This document shows positions 32,310-44,010 of a DNA stretch of 64,000 bases, in pieces (the first letter of the stretch is position 1; each line of letters opens with the position of its first letter). The stretch comes from Chaetomium olivaceum (Eukaryota > Ascomycota > Sordariomycetes > Sordariales > Chaetomiaceae): positions 1 through 64,000 of the forward strand of contig JAYWVB010000051.1 of NCBI GenBank assembly GCA_039881045.1. The letters are read 5' to 3'. Made by a program: the position numbers and the translations under genes. The notes under the pieces were generated by a model. It had not been told where the DNA came from and searched no databases. It saw nothing but the letters and a program-made list of their open reading frames with translations.

Positions 32310-34668
32310 GTTGGCTGAGGGACAACCGATGACTTGAAGGACTCCGGGGTGTGAAGGAGCTGGGGAGGAAAGACATTGGCTATGCCGCAGCCTTCTTACT
32401 TATACTACGCCACTTATCACACCCTATCCCGCCTTTGCTTCCTTCGCAAGGCTCAACGTCTGATAGCGTTGCATTCTCGGCCCATTCCTTTGACTCGGGG
32501 TTCGCCGTTGGTCCCCCAATTTGCGGCTGTTGGCTGTTCAACCGGTTGCGGAGCAGTCTCGACTACTGCAGCAGAGTTTGCTGTTTAACTCCAAAAGAGA
32601 AACATACAGGGAAGCTGAAAGCACAGCGGTGGCTCTCTCAGATGCCTTTCAGAGGCCCCATACGGATATTCGGCGAAGAGAACTCCATAAACCGCCCGGC
32701 CACATTGCGGTGAGAATGCCGGAAGCTCTTCCGGCATCTCGCACCTCCCGATTTCGGTTACTGGGTAGCCCACAACGGTCGGCGGAAAACCCACCGCTGC
32801 AAGCAGTAGCGCGTGAGGATGGTTCGTGATGGTTGAAGGGTGGATCAGCTGTGGTGGAGATTAACCCACATTCAGGGGGGTAAGTGGCCACGGTCATTCC
32901 TGAAGGACCGGCCTTCTCGACTAAAGAAATGCCGAATCACATGTGGGAGCTTGTGCCTCGTACGATGTGGAAATACAACTTTGGGGTGGGACGAAGCATG
33001 TAATACGGGGCAGAGACTGACCTGTCAGAGTATACAGTTCGCCGCGCCGGGCCGAGTGGGGGCGGGAAGCTTATTTCACATGCAAGGTTAAGGAGACAAC
33101 TGCCTGTCTGGGCCTTCTGTGTCCCCAATGGCGCCGTTACATAGACAGAAGGCTAGGCTACTGTCTAAGCTTCATGATTTGGTTGGTGGGAGCCGAGGCT
33201 ATGGATGGGACATCCCTCACACAAGGTTCATGATCTGTGTGAAGCCCTGCGCAAAATTGGTGGAAACGTTGTAACTAGCGCGGAAGCAACACGAAAGTTC
33301 TTGTGTGGACGAACTAAGCTTGCCATTGGCAAGGATTCACCAAAGCCAATTTGGGAAGCGAAACCGACTTCGGTGTGGGAAACAGACCAAGTTGACACCC
33401 GCAACCAACCACGAAGCTTTTAGGAGTAGTCTTGTTTCATATTACGAAATGAGATGTAACCTGAGAGTTAAAGCCCGCACGACTAACAACTCAAGAGCCT
33501 GGAACTTCTAGTGTGGACTGTGACACTTTGCATGTTTACTTACTGTGCATGGACATCTGGGTATTGCCGGAACATATATGTACAATGATTAGGATGCGAT
33601 CCTTGCGAGCGATCTAGGGGTAATAAAGTTGGGGGTGTTCAATTGTTAGGATTGAGGGGGCCATCTCTACCCCCTAATCTTGGCCGCATTAGGTAGGTAC
33701 CTTAGGTTTGCGGATTCTTCGGGGCCTTCGTAGAGGCATTAAGAGGCACAGTAATTCCGGCTCGGAGCCTTGGTTGCAAAACAAAATGTTAGCGCTAATG
33801 CATATCGCTCCTAGCATGTTATGAAGGCAAGGCTTCTCTTGCCTCTCGTGTCTGTTCTGAGATGGAATTAGCCTAGAGACGAAGCTCTTGCGGTCTCCCA
33901 CATCGTACCAAGATGATAGATCCTCCATCAAGGCTGAGCTAACCCAAACTCGCTCGCGAAAGAAACCTGATTCGTCAGTGGGTTTTTCAGTGCCGTCCCG
34001 AGCCGGGCTCCGAGCCGACTACACCAACTTGCGGCATCCCGAGTTACGTCCGCCCCGACAGCCGACCCGGACCGGCGAGACTAAGGAGGTACCTCAACTG
34101 CCGGGAATTCAGCCTTAAAACCGAGGGGCTGCTGGCATTGCCCAAGTATTCATTATTTATACGACAATCAACTAAATACAAGAGCCGAGGTCTAGTCGAA
34201 GGGTTTCGGTTTGAATCCGCTTGCGCTTTGACTACCTAAAGCCCAAACTTTCCTGACTCGAGTATCACCAACATCACTCCCTCACACAGCTTCAAAAACT
34301 CCTCGGAAACCTAGAAGGTTGTTAGTCGGGATCTTCAGCGCTTAGTAATAGCCTCAAAGAGACGCGTCACACAGCGTGGTAGAATTGATGAATCCCCCTA
34401 CAACATCCCAATGTTGTGCAGTGATGTTAGTAAGCACCATCATGACGAAACCAATGTGTCATTATACAAACCTATCGCATATGAGCCTGCTTAGAAATAC
34501 CTTAGACGGGTTATGACTCGAAGTTGATTCAGTACCTAGGTATATAAACTAAATCAAAAGTCAGAGCAAAGAGACGCGCATTATCTGAGTTTCGTCATCT
34601 TGAGTACCTACCTTACTTACCCAAAGTCTCTCAACTCCTAGAGCACCAAGCCCCGAAGCGTGACCATC
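32310..34668. other. Intergenic between divergent chitosanase (-) and HD protein (+); no gene seen
   Basis: 2.4 kb. Short frames only. AT-rich from 33430 to 33660 and 34130 to 34620, with GTACCT/AGGTAC motifs near 33693-33705, 34532 and 34606. It must hold both promoters. Confidence 0.5.
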
Positions 34669-35543
34669 ATGTCTTCCACCACCAACGACCCCATCGCCGA
34701 GCACGGCTGGACCGCTGTCCCCTTGGACCCCGAAGCCATCTTCCAGGGCAAGCCATACCTTCACGAACCGGGCCCTATCCTCGTCAAGGACATCCACTTC
34801 CCGTCCGACGACCCCATCGTAATCAAGGCCCAGCAATACGCTAAAGAGCACCTCCCGACCCCAACATTCAACCACTCCATGCGCGTCTTCTACTGGGGTA
34901 ACCTCCCCTTTTCTGTCCCAACCCCCTTCCAACCTACCTAGATATCAAAGCCATGCCTGCCTGAACACACACTGACTAACCAACCACCCCCTTCCCCCCT
35001 CCCAACAGCAACAGCAATCCTCCGCCAGCAATTCCCCTCCCACGCGGCCCACCTCTCCCCCTCCACGCTCGCCCTAACCAGCCTCCTCCACGACATCGGC
35101 ACCGCCGCCGCCTTCCTCACCACCACCCACCTCTCCTTCGAGTTCCGCGGCGCCATCACCGCTCTCACCCTCCTCTCATCCCCCTCGGTAACCCCCGCAA
35201 CCTCAGCCGCCGCCCCCCAGCCCAAGCCGAGGCCGTCTGCGAGGCCATCATCCGGCACCAAGACCTCGGCACGCGCGGCACCATCACCTTCCTGGGCCAG
35301 CTGATCCAGCTGGCGACGGTATACGACAACCTAGGTGCCAGGCCCTATCTGGTGCACGCTGCGACGCGGGACGACGTCAACGCGGCTTTCCCCCGTGGGG
35401 GGTGGAGTGGGTGTTTCGCGGCGACGATCCGGAAGGAGGTGCAGGCTAAGCCGTGGGCGCATTCGACGCTGTTGGGAGGGCCGGATGGGGAGGTGTTTGC
35501 GAACGCGGTGGAGGGGAATTTGTTGATGGGTGCGTATCCGTGA
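34669..35543 (+). CDS. HD-domain cyanamide hydratase-like protein (Ddi2 family), one frame break
   Basis: Metal-dependent HD-superfamily hydratase converting cyanamide to urea in family members. Exon 1 (34669-34897) is MSSTTNDPIAEHGWTAVPLD.. to HSMRVFYW, with the first metal-site His in FNHSMRV. The intron is 34898-35008 (GTAACC..AACAG). Exon 2 begins ATAILRQQFPSHAAHLS and carries the HD motif SLLHDIGTAAAF and FEFRGAIT. A break near 35217-35222, in a C/A run, is needed to reach AEAVCEAIIRHQDLGTRGTITFLGQLIQLATVYDN and NAAFPRGGWSGCFAATIRKE, ending GNLLMGAYP at 35543. An ATG at 34669 is preferred because it opens the conserved N-terminus. Detoxification or nitrogen use is likely; the true substrate is unknown. 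Confidence 0.8.
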
Positions 35544-36555
35544 GGAGGTGGGGGGGGGGATGTGTTGGGGTTTGGGGGGATTAGGGGGGTGGTTGGGCTA
35601 TTAGGAGCTGTAGGGGTGGTTGTATGGTATGGTTGGTAGTAGTTATAGCAGTAGTAGGTTGGACCTCTTATGGCGAGGCATGTTATATCGATTTGTTGAC
35701 CGACTCCTTGTCCGTTGCACCTTTTCGGTAGACCTTTTGCGTGACTCCTCTACTACCCCCTGCTTGTCAGCTCTTCAACATTCCTTACCTCGGTACCTTA
35801 GTGAGCATGACGAGCAAGGTATCTAAACGCTACTCAGAACTATGTTTTGGCAGTCCTGGATTAGGTGAGCACAGCTCAAAACAGACACAAGCTTCGAGTC
35901 ATGCCTATAGTCGTTTACTCGTTTGCCCGGCTCTCGTCGCTAAACAATGCAGACATCTCGAGGTTATGGCGGCCACTTCGCAATGCTTGAAGACTCCAAG
36001 GCCAGCCTTGACCGTTATAAAAATAGAAATGGTTTCACACCGTTCCCGTATCCGTGTGTCTGGGATGTGGTACCCATAATTGGTCCTGGGCTGGGTTATC
36101 CATCTTGCGATCGGCCGGTGAGCAGACCACCAATTGGGCCACCTTACGAATGGAGCTTCGGGGTGGCAGAGGGGAAGCTTGATTTTCCCGCTCGACTGGT
36201 TCGATCGGTGGGCTCAGTGGGCTGTGCCAGAAAGATGCCGATCATTGAGGTTCGAGCTCCCAATTTGGCAACAGAGCAGGCCAATGGGCTTGTGAAGGAG
36301 CATCGCCTCCTTACCAAAGATCGACAGCACTGTGAGAGCCGAGAGCTGTCAGGCATAATAAAGCTGACAGGACTTGCTGCGAGAAGTAAAAGCCACCGAC
36401 AAGACGTAATGCCGTTGTACGTACTCAGGAGAACATTTCGCTCTATCTCTTCAGTTGCACAACGCTGATGTTGGCGGCGTTTTTGAACTCAAGAAATGGA
36501 GCCTTTGTCATGAACCTGTGCCCAGGGAAACTGTGCTTTCCCCTCGAGTCACATC
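35544..36555. other. Intergenic, upstream of the DUF3433 gene
   Basis: About 1 kb between two plus-strand genes. A frame near 35947-36468 is open but has no motif. Nothing else recognised. Confidence 0.5.
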
Positions 36556-39262
36556 ATGTATTCCTCGCTTCAACAGCAAGACCGGGCCTCGAGCCCGGTG
36601 GCTGTCGCCGAACGATATCCCCTCAAGAAGGCTGAAAGCTGGACCGGATCCGAGCAACTGTCAAGCCTGGGGCTCTACACACAAGCGGGGAAAACAGCAT
36701 CAGGCGAGGCAAATCCGCCGCGCCGAACTGGTATCCCAGATTACAAACCGTTACCGCTCCGATGGTCATTCCTGGTGACGATGATAACCGTTATGCTGGG
36801 GCTTATTGCTGCCCTGGAGACGGCGTGCCGACTTCTACCCGCAGAGGTTGACCGCGACGTGGTCCCGGGGTCGGGATCGGAAACGAGCACAAACGGCCTG
36901 GCGGGCATCACGCCGTCGCCGGGGCCCTCGATGACAACGATAATGGCGAACAGGAGGCGTCAGTTCCAGAACGACTCGAGTGCTTCTGACGTCTCCACAC
37001 CTGTCACTCCCACGCCGACCGCAACCATGACAACACAGCCCGACGACGACTCGAGCTCAGAGGCAAAGCCCACTGGCACACAGACGACCACTAGGGTCAA
37101 AATCGGGGATGCACCCCAGTTCGGCCAGCCCGGGTACCACACCGAGACCATCACACTCTCCACCGAGCCCGCTACCACGAGCCAGCCAGTCTTTTACAAC
37201 CCCCTGCCCGAGCAGCACGGCCACGAGGGCCCCGTCACGGTCATATCCACAATCCCGACCGAAGTAGTGACCACCGTCACCAAGCAGACAACACTCCCGG
37301 GCGTTGTGACGATCATCACCAAACAGACCACATCCGAGATCCGAACGCTAGACGGATCGGTCAGCGAGTACACTCTGACGAGCACGCTGCACGGCGCCAT
37401 CGTCGGCGTCGAGCCCTCATACACGACAGCAGAGGCGGTGACGCTGACCGGCTCGGACGGGGTGCCCACGGCCACCGTCACGAACACGCCGTCGGCGGTA
37501 TCCACCGCGGTAGTCCTCACGCTGACCGGACCGGACGGGAAACCGACAGCGACGGTGACGACGAGTGTGTTAGTCCCCGTGCGGACAAAAGTCCTGACCG
37601 ACGCGGCCGGCGTGGCTACCGCGACTGTTACGGAGTATCCGGTGCCCGCGACGCAGTCCCCGGATCCGCAGACGGTTGTGAAGGTCTATTACATCTCCGA
37701 GGGAGAGTATTTCGTGGGGTTCTTCCTGCCGACGCTCCTCGCCGTGATGCTGACGATCCCGATCCGCATGATCGACTTGGCGGTGAAGCAGCTGCAGCCG
37801 TGGCACGCTCTGACACAGCACCGGGGAGCATCCGCCAGGGACTCGCTGTGTCTGAGGACGAGCGGGATGCACGGCATTGTGTCGAGTGTCCGGTCGTTGG
37901 CAGGCGGCCAGGCCCTGGTGTTCCTTACGACGCTGCTGCTGCTGGCCGCTGTGCTGCTTGTGCCCCTGTCGGCGGAGGCGGTGTCGCTGAAGCTGCACGG
38001 CAGTTGTTCGAAGCTGGATTTCAGGGGCTGTGCCATGACGCTGGGGGTGTTCCTCGCCCCGGCAAGGGCGACAATTGGTCTGCTGGTGTTTATGGTCGTA
38101 TTATCACTGCTCATTTTGTTCGTCCTCCGCCGCTGGAGGACCGGTGTGGCGGCGAATCCGTGGTCCATCGCGGCTGTTGCCTCTCTGTCGACGAACCCCG
38201 AGTTAAGAGCAGTCTTTTCATCGCTTTCGACCGGCCGCGGGGAGAAGATTGACCATCAGCAACTTGTGGCCGTGTTAGAGGGCAAGAGGTTCGAGCTGGG
38301 GTCTTTTTTCAACCGTTACGGCGTCCCTGACTACGGCGTCATGGTTCACGATGCGGATGCGGCCCTGTGGAAAGTCGACTCGGAGTCAAGCCTCAGCTTA
38401 AAATTGCCGCATGAGAGCGAAGTTGCGGAGACTCGTCGCAAAACCGAGCATCATCTCCCGTTTCTGATGCTGTCGTACACAGCGAGAGCGGTATGTCTAG
38501 TGACCATAACCAGCATTATGGCGTTGATCTTGTATTACAACAACACGGGGGGCGATACGGCGTTTGAGAGGTTCATGGGCACGCAGAACTTTGGAGGGCG
38601 CGCCCTGTTCACGCTGGCTGGCGTCGGCGTTAGCTTCTTCTGGAGTTTTTTTTCACCAGTAAGTCCTGTTCTCCTCCCACTTTGGCCCAGGATCCGCAGA
38701 GGCTGACCTACTCCATCCAGGCCTGGCGGTGCTCAGCCCGTACCAGATGCTCTCACAGTCCCCCCAGCCCCCACAGCGCACCATCGCAGTGTCCCCGCCG
38801 CTGAACGCCTTCTCCGGCATCGTGGGCGCCGTCCGGCAGCGGCATGGCTTTCTCATCCTGGTCGCCTTCACGGCCATCCTGGCCGAGTTCATGCCGATTG
38901 TGCTCAGCAACGTGCCGTTCCGGGTGACGCAGACGTGGATTACATCGCGTGTTTGTACCTGGATGGCGGTCGGCATCCTCAGCCTTATGTGGCTCGTGGT
39001 CGTCGGCACCTTTTTTGTCAGTTGGCCGCACATGCCTGTCGATCCCAGCACCATTGCCGGCGCCATGTACTATGTTTGTGACTCGTGGATGCTGGGGAGT
39101 ATGGAGGGTTTGAGCAAGCTGGAGAGTGAGGAGCGCGACAAGCGAATCGCCGAGCTGGGGTTGAGGTTCCAGTTTGGCGACATTGTCGGTTTGTCGGGGA
39201 GGAAGAGAATTGGCGTCGACGGTTTGGATGACTTTAAGTCCGGGGAGCGATACCATGCGTAG
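36556..39262 (+). CDS. DUF3433 multi-pass membrane protein with Ser/Thr-rich extracellular domain
   Basis: Fungal membrane family of unknown function. Exon 1 (36556-38658) begins MYSSLQQQDRASSPVAVAER with a cytosolic N-terminus. The first helix is LPLRWSFLVTMITVMLGLIAAL. A long Ser/Thr/Pro-rich domain (about 36880-37650) has imperfect repeats such as TLTGSDGVPTATVT and TLTGPDGKPTATVT, likely heavily O-glycosylated. It then has DUF3433 helices EGEYFVGFFLPTLLAVMLTIPIRMIDLAVKQLQPW, GLLVFMVVLSLLILFVL and GRALFTLAGVGVSFFW. The intron 38659-38720 (GTAAGT..ATCCAG) leads to exon 2, LAVLSPYQML.. to SGERYHA. Phases match only if the T8 run just before the donor (38646-38653) should be T9. A likely role at the cell surface is inference. 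Confidence 0.8.
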
Positions 39263-40041
39263 CGAGGTAGTACCTAGACAGAGGGTAGAAATAAATCCTC
39301 CGATGAAATTGGAAGGGTGGTGGTCTGATGGGTGTGAAGGAGGACTGGCCGGACCCCTGTAAAGGTTGCGCCACGAGGCCGTTACCCCCACGCTGGGCCC
39401 CCACCTGCCCAAACCCATCCTTTCACGACTCATGATCGAAGTCGCAAATGAATGCATTCAAGTTGACGACTAGTTGACGTGGAGATTGGGTATCAGGTAC
39501 CGGAACAAAACAGGGACTCTCCAAACAGTGATTGGGATTACCTAAACAGCTGGAACTGCAGGTAGCACAAGGGGCTCAAGGAGCACAAGCAACCTGGAAA
39601 CGATGAAATGGTGTATGATAAAGGGCTACAACATATATGTTATGGTGATTAGTTAGCAATCCTTTTATTCCCAGGGTACCTATGATCGAACGACGAGTCA
39701 TTACAAACTATCTCACAGCTGGACCAGATGTGTACCATATAAGAAGAGCCCTGTGACCTGATCCCAAAACTTTCTCCCCCCTGATGCACACCCTACGCCG
39801 TATAGTCAATCATGAAATGCATGAAAATGCACCGAAAACCAAACTCCAACAAAACGGGGGACGTAGCGCGGGATGCTATCGTCAATCCCCCGAACCCAAT
39901 ATACACCAAGATTTACTCCAAAACAGCCCTGCCAACCCAACTCCCCCCTCATAAACCACCAGGTTCACGGCCATTCCTGCCCCAACCAACGCTTAACCTA
40001 TCCCAACCCGATCATCATAAGAACAATCCTCAGACACCCAC
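39263..40041. other. Convergent intergenic region; no gene seen
   Basis: Lies between the DUF3433 stop and the stop of the minus-strand gene at 40042. AT-rich from 39600 to 39760. No gene recognised. Confidence 0.5.
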
Positions 40042-41904
40042 TCAATCATCATCCTCCCACCCACCGCCCACACCACCACCACCACCACCACCACCACCAC
40101 CGACACCACTCCCAAAATCCATCCCCATCCCCACATCCCCATCATCATCCCCATCCATCTCCACCTCCACCCTCGTCCCCAACGCCTCCCTCCCCTGCCT
40201 AATCATGCTCAGCAGCCGGGCATTGAACGCGTCCACTTTCGCGTCCGCATCACGCTCCGCCGCCAGCTTCCGCTGCGCCAGATGCCGCGCCTCGGCGTCC
40301 AGCCGCGGGCTGGTCGTGGTTTGCGAGTGCTGCTGTTGCTGAGACTGAGACTGAGACTGCGGGTGCAGTTGTGGTTGCGGCTGCTGTCGGGCTAGGATAC
40401 TCTGGCGGCGGGCCGCTGGTTTGGGGACTGTTGTTGCTGCTGCGGGGTGGGGGGATGCAGACATGGAGGAGCGGTTACGGCGGTGGCCTGTGCCGCCGAG
40501 CTTGGAGGGGGAGGCGGGCCGGAGGTTGTGGCTTGTGGTGGCGAAGATGTTGGTGCTGTTGCTGCCGAGGCTTTGGCGCGTGGTGTGGCGGCTAGCGGGT
40601 CGGCTGGCGGGGCGGGAGGCGGCGGCTCGGGGCGTCGAGGCGGAGAATGGTGCGCTAGGGACGGCGAAGGGGTTGTGGTTGTGGCTCTGCTGAGCGGGAG
40701 ATTGGGTTGGGACGGCGATGGGGATGCGGCTTGGGGTCGAGCCGCTGAGGGGTGAGGACCGCGGGGAGGCGAAGCTCGCTGGTTCGCGGGGCGCTAGGTT
40801 GGGCGAGCCGGCCTGGGAGATGCGAAGCGAAGGGCGGGTCGCTATCCGCGACAAAGTCGGCGTGCCGCCTGTAAACCTCTGTGAGGGGGCGGCGGTGCGG
40901 CGTTGGGCGCTGGCAGATGTCTGAAAGCTGTAGCTTGGTCGGGGTCGTGCCAAACCGCTGGTCCTGGCAGCAGCAGCCTTGACTTCGGCGGCAAATCGTT
41001 TCGGCGGTTGGTTGTTCGGCTCGTCGACCACCACCCAATTCCGGAGTTCGTCATTGTTCGCGCTGACCTGTCGTCGTTTCGCGGCGGGCTGAGGTGTGGA
41101 GTCGGGTGTGGTGAATTCGTGGTATACGGGTGTGCTGAGTTCATGATATACGGGCGAGGAGGGCGTTTGCGCTGTCTGGGGGAAGTATGACGGCGTGGCT
41201 TGGGTCATGGGAGTGTCCTCGGGGGGTGGTTGTATGGGCGTGTCCAGTTCTGGACCCCATGGTTGCCCGGTCGTCTCCGTTACCGTTGCCCCGTTCACGT
41301 TGTATCTCTGGCCGCCGCCCGCCTGGAAACCCCTGAAAGCGCCCTTCGTGCAGAACTCCCAGACCTTGCCAACCATGTCGCCTATAGTTTGGAGGCTGAA
41401 CAGGCTCCATGTTACGGCACTCGGCGCATTCGATGTGCGGTCGAAGGGTATTTGCGTTGATGGAGACTCGGCCCCGGGTATTTCCTTCGGCCCTAATGCT
41501 CTTCTGTAGTCGACGTCGGAGTAAACGCTGTCGTCTAATACGCCACCCACTGCACCGACCGGTGGCACCGCCGGAGTTGTGCTGATTTCTCCTGCCAGCG
41601 TATACCTAGACTCCCGACTTCGTTCTTCCTCCCGGCCATCGAAGGCGCCCTCCATGTTCATATGCCAATCCAGCGGCGTCGACTCCCTTGTCCTCGCTCG
41701 TTTCCGCTTTGCTGTCCCGGTATGTGGGACAGTCGACATGGAGATGTCGGAAAGCAGGCTTCCGGTTGATTTCGCGAGATTGTAGGTCGATGCCGTAGGG
41801 GATGGAGGCGGACGGAAGATATTCGCGTGTAGCGGTTGGCCGGGGCTTGTCGATGTGTCGAGGTTAAACCCTCCGGGGGGATGGAATTGCGGCGGGAACG
41901 ACAT
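40042..41904 (-). CDS. Conserved fungal protein of unknown function, largely disordered
   Basis: 620 residues starting MSFPPQFHPPGGFNLDTS; the frame is clean. I do not recognise a named family. A basic cluster KRKRARTRE near residue 65 looks like a nuclear signal. One short ordered segment, WSLFSLQTIGDMVGKVWEFC followed by AFRGFQAGGG, is likely the conserved core. NWVVVDEPNNQPPKRF is a second conserved-looking motif. The rest is Ser/Pro/Ala-rich, with a Gln/Ser-rich stretch and a short C-terminal coiled segment (AEARHLAQRKLAAERDADAK) before a poly-Gly tail encoded by a (CCA)n run at about 40071-40101. This suggests a nuclear adaptor protein (inference). The start was chosen at the first ATG before the conserved proline-rich N-terminus; the frame is open upstream but lacks an ATG. 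Confidence 0.7.
   Translation of the reverse strand: MSFPPQFHPPGGFNLDTSTSPGQPLHANIFRPPPSPTASTYNLAKSTGSLLSDISMSTVPHTGTAKRKRARTRESTPLDWHMNMEGAFDGREEERSRESRYTLAGEISTTPAVPPVGAVGGVLDDSVYSDVDYRRALGPKEIPGAESPSTQIPFDRTSNAPSAVTWSLFSLQTIGDMVGKVWEFCTKGAFRGFQAGGGQRYNVNGATVTETTGQPWGPELDTPIQPPPEDTPMTQATPSYFPQTAQTPSSPVYHELSTPVYHEFTTPDSTPQPAAKRRQVSANNDELRNWVVVDEPNNQPPKRFAAEVKAAAARTSGLARPRPSYSFQTSASAQRRTAAPSQRFTGGTPTLSRIATRPSLRISQAGSPNLAPREPASFASPRSSPLSGSTPSRIPIAVPTQSPAQQSHNHNPFAVPSAPFSASTPRAAASRPASRPASRHTTRQSLGSNSTNIFATTSHNLRPASPSKLGGTGHRRNRSSMSASPHPAAATTVPKPAARRQSILARQQPQPQLHPQSQSQSQQQQHSQTTTSPRLDAEARHLAQRKLAAERDADAKVDAFNARLLSMIRQGREALGTRVEVEMDGDDDGDVGMGMDFGSGVGGGGGGGGGGVGGGWEDDD
40071..40101. repeat. (CCA)n microsatellite encoding C-terminal poly-Gly
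   Basis: About ten CCA units; on the minus strand they read GGT and give the poly-glycine tail of the protein above. Confidence 0.85.
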
Positions 41905-43138
41905 GGCGATGGAACTGAGCCTAATGTCATGTATGTCCCTCTTACACGCCTGATTCAATTCAACGGCCAATGCGTGCAACCCAAGTGTGGCCAGCAGGGC
42001 TGTATGCACGTCAGAGCGGGATTGCGTGGCAGACCCGGACGGAGCTCCCCTGCGTTCCTGTAGCTGCCGTTATAGCAAAACTTGGGATATTGCTCGCGTG
42101 CTAGACGCCGGTGCTCTTGTGAATTCGTCCTTCCTGTCGCAACTCAGCACCTGGGGTTCCAGCTCGACCCGGGCAGAGGCGCGTGATCGCGGCGGGCGGG
42201 GTGTTGGACAAGGTGTCGAGGGACAGCAACAGAGCTGCTCGGGGCAACCAACCAGAGCGGGGCCAGCGTCGGCTTCGACCGACGCGGGTGCAACTTCACC
42301 TTCAATTCCCGAGCCGCCCGCCTCGTCCCGTTGATGATGATGCCCGTCAAGTACTCAACCTCGCAACCGACTTTCCACCTTCGTAGGGTTCGCGAGCTCC
42401 TGTGCAAAGTCGGAGTCCGATGGAACCTGTGGGCGCTTTTGTCGGCTGGGTGATCGGGTTCCAGGGGTTTTAAGCCCGACGGCTTTGTAGACAAACAAAA
42501 TCCTAATGGTTCTCGAATTTTGAGCGCGCGAATCAGTTGCAATCCTCTCCCCTCGTTCATGCAGACAGCAAGACGCGAAGAGAGCAAGTCGCGGTCAGTG
42601 GCTCCGCTCACGAAGTGGATGCTTGTCAACTGCTGTGGGAATGTGGAGCCCCGCCAAGCCTAGCTGATGGTCAGATCTGTCAAAGGGATCGGATCTACTT
42701 TTAGCAAACGCCTAGGCTTTTTTGAAGGACGGTGACCGACCTCCTTCGTCCATAGCTGGCTCACCAATGCCGTCAAATAATTTCCACGTGGTTGCCATAG
42801 CGAAGGTAGCAACGGAATGGATGTTATGTATGAGGCGGGAGGCCACTAGATCTCGAGCTTTATTTTTATGTGGTATTAGTGATAACAAGACCCCCCAACA
42901 ATCCACCAGTCCAAAACAACTCCATCCAGTCAAGATGCATCCCGAGTTCGATTCCTCGCGCCCTATGGGTATTGCGAAACATGTCTTTCGCCTGAAAACC
43001 TTCTATAAACCTCGCGGTACCCCGTGTAGTCTCAAATGTAATGCGAATGCCAAATTCCCAGGTGAACATCCCTTTACGGATGCCCTGCCCACTTCGCGAG
43101 TCTAAGCCATACCAAAATCGACCCAGAATGCGGCGGCC
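41905..43138. other. Intergenic; no gene seen
   Basis: Holds the promoter of the gene at 40042-41904 (-) and the 3' flank of the HDDC2 gene (-). Several unrelated open frames overlap, none with motifs. One stretch at 42943-42955 resembles a tRNA T-loop but no cloverleaf forms. Confidence 0.5.
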
Positions 43139-44010
43139 CTACTCTTTGTTGTAGTACGCATCCTGCTTTGCCTTGTGCGCGGGAGCAAGACCACCATCAA
43201 CACCACTTTCACCATGGACATGAGCCTGCCCCGCCCAGAAGTCTTCCCGCTCTTTCATGATCTCCTCCGCCCAGGCCCTCACCTCCTCCAGCACGATCTT
43301 TGTCTTGACGTAGGTGAACTCGCCCAGGTCCAGCATCCCCTTGCCGCGTTTCTCGTACTCGACCATCTGCAGGAGGAGCTCCATCTTGTCGATGTCGTGG
43401 ACGTAGAGGCTGTCGAGCGTCTCGGAGTCCTCGTACTCCTGCCAGATAGCCCGGATGTCCGAGCCGACGGTGCCGCCGTCCACCTTGCCGAGCAGCCTCT
43501 GCGTGATGTAATCCATGGTCGTCGCCTCGCGCCGGCTCTTCTCGGGCTTCGTAACGTTGTCAACGGGGGTGATGTCGCCGACGATCGACTCGGCCATGTC
43601 GTGGATTAGACACATCTTCATGCACTTGGGCAGGTCGAGCTTGGCGGCAAGAGCCGGCGGCGCCAGCATGCTCATCATCGACATTCGGTACATGTGGTCG
43701 GAAATGGACTCGCCCCTTGCACGCGGCGCTTGTTAGCAGGGGCGAGACAGAGTAGACTGGAACACAGCCAGGACACCTACCGGTCAATCCCGAATCTCCG
43801 CCACCCCTCCCGCTTGGTGGTCTTGAGGCGCTCGAGGAGGTGGAAGTACTCGACCGGCGAGCTGGTCGCTTCGACGGGCTTCCCCGTAGGGATGGTCTCT
43901 AGCACCTTCTCTACTGTCCATGGCTCGGTAATCGTCGGGTTCGGGTTGGGCACGATGCCAACATCTACCGGGGCTTCGCTGTTCTCGGTTGTCTGTGCGC
44001 TTGGCGACAT
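43139..44010 (-). CDS. HD-domain 5'-deoxynucleotidase, HDDC2/YGK1 type
   Basis: Family members dephosphorylate deoxyribonucleoside 5'-monophosphates in a metal-dependent way. Exon 1 (43781-44010) starts MSPSAQTTENSEAPVDVG and contains VEYFHLLERLKTTKREGWRRFGI. The intron is 43716-43780 (GTAGGT..TGCAAG). Exon 2 opens GESISDHMYRMSMMSMLA, the first metal His. The HD motif is CLIHDMAESIVGDITPVD, followed by the downstream Asp in SLYVHDIDKMELLLQMVEYE. The C-terminus is a hydrophilic GLAPAHKAKQDAYYNKE. The total is 268 residues, normal length. Frame intact. Reasonable alternative: a paralogue with different nucleotide preference. Confidence 0.92.

Noticed and set aside
35947..36468. 173-codon plus-strand frame before the DUF3433 gene
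   Set aside because: No conserved pattern or splice links; most likely chance or leader sequence.
42935..42965. tRNA gene suggested by GAGTTCGATTCCTC
   Set aside because: No matching acceptor, D or anticodon arms can be drawn within 90 bases upstream.
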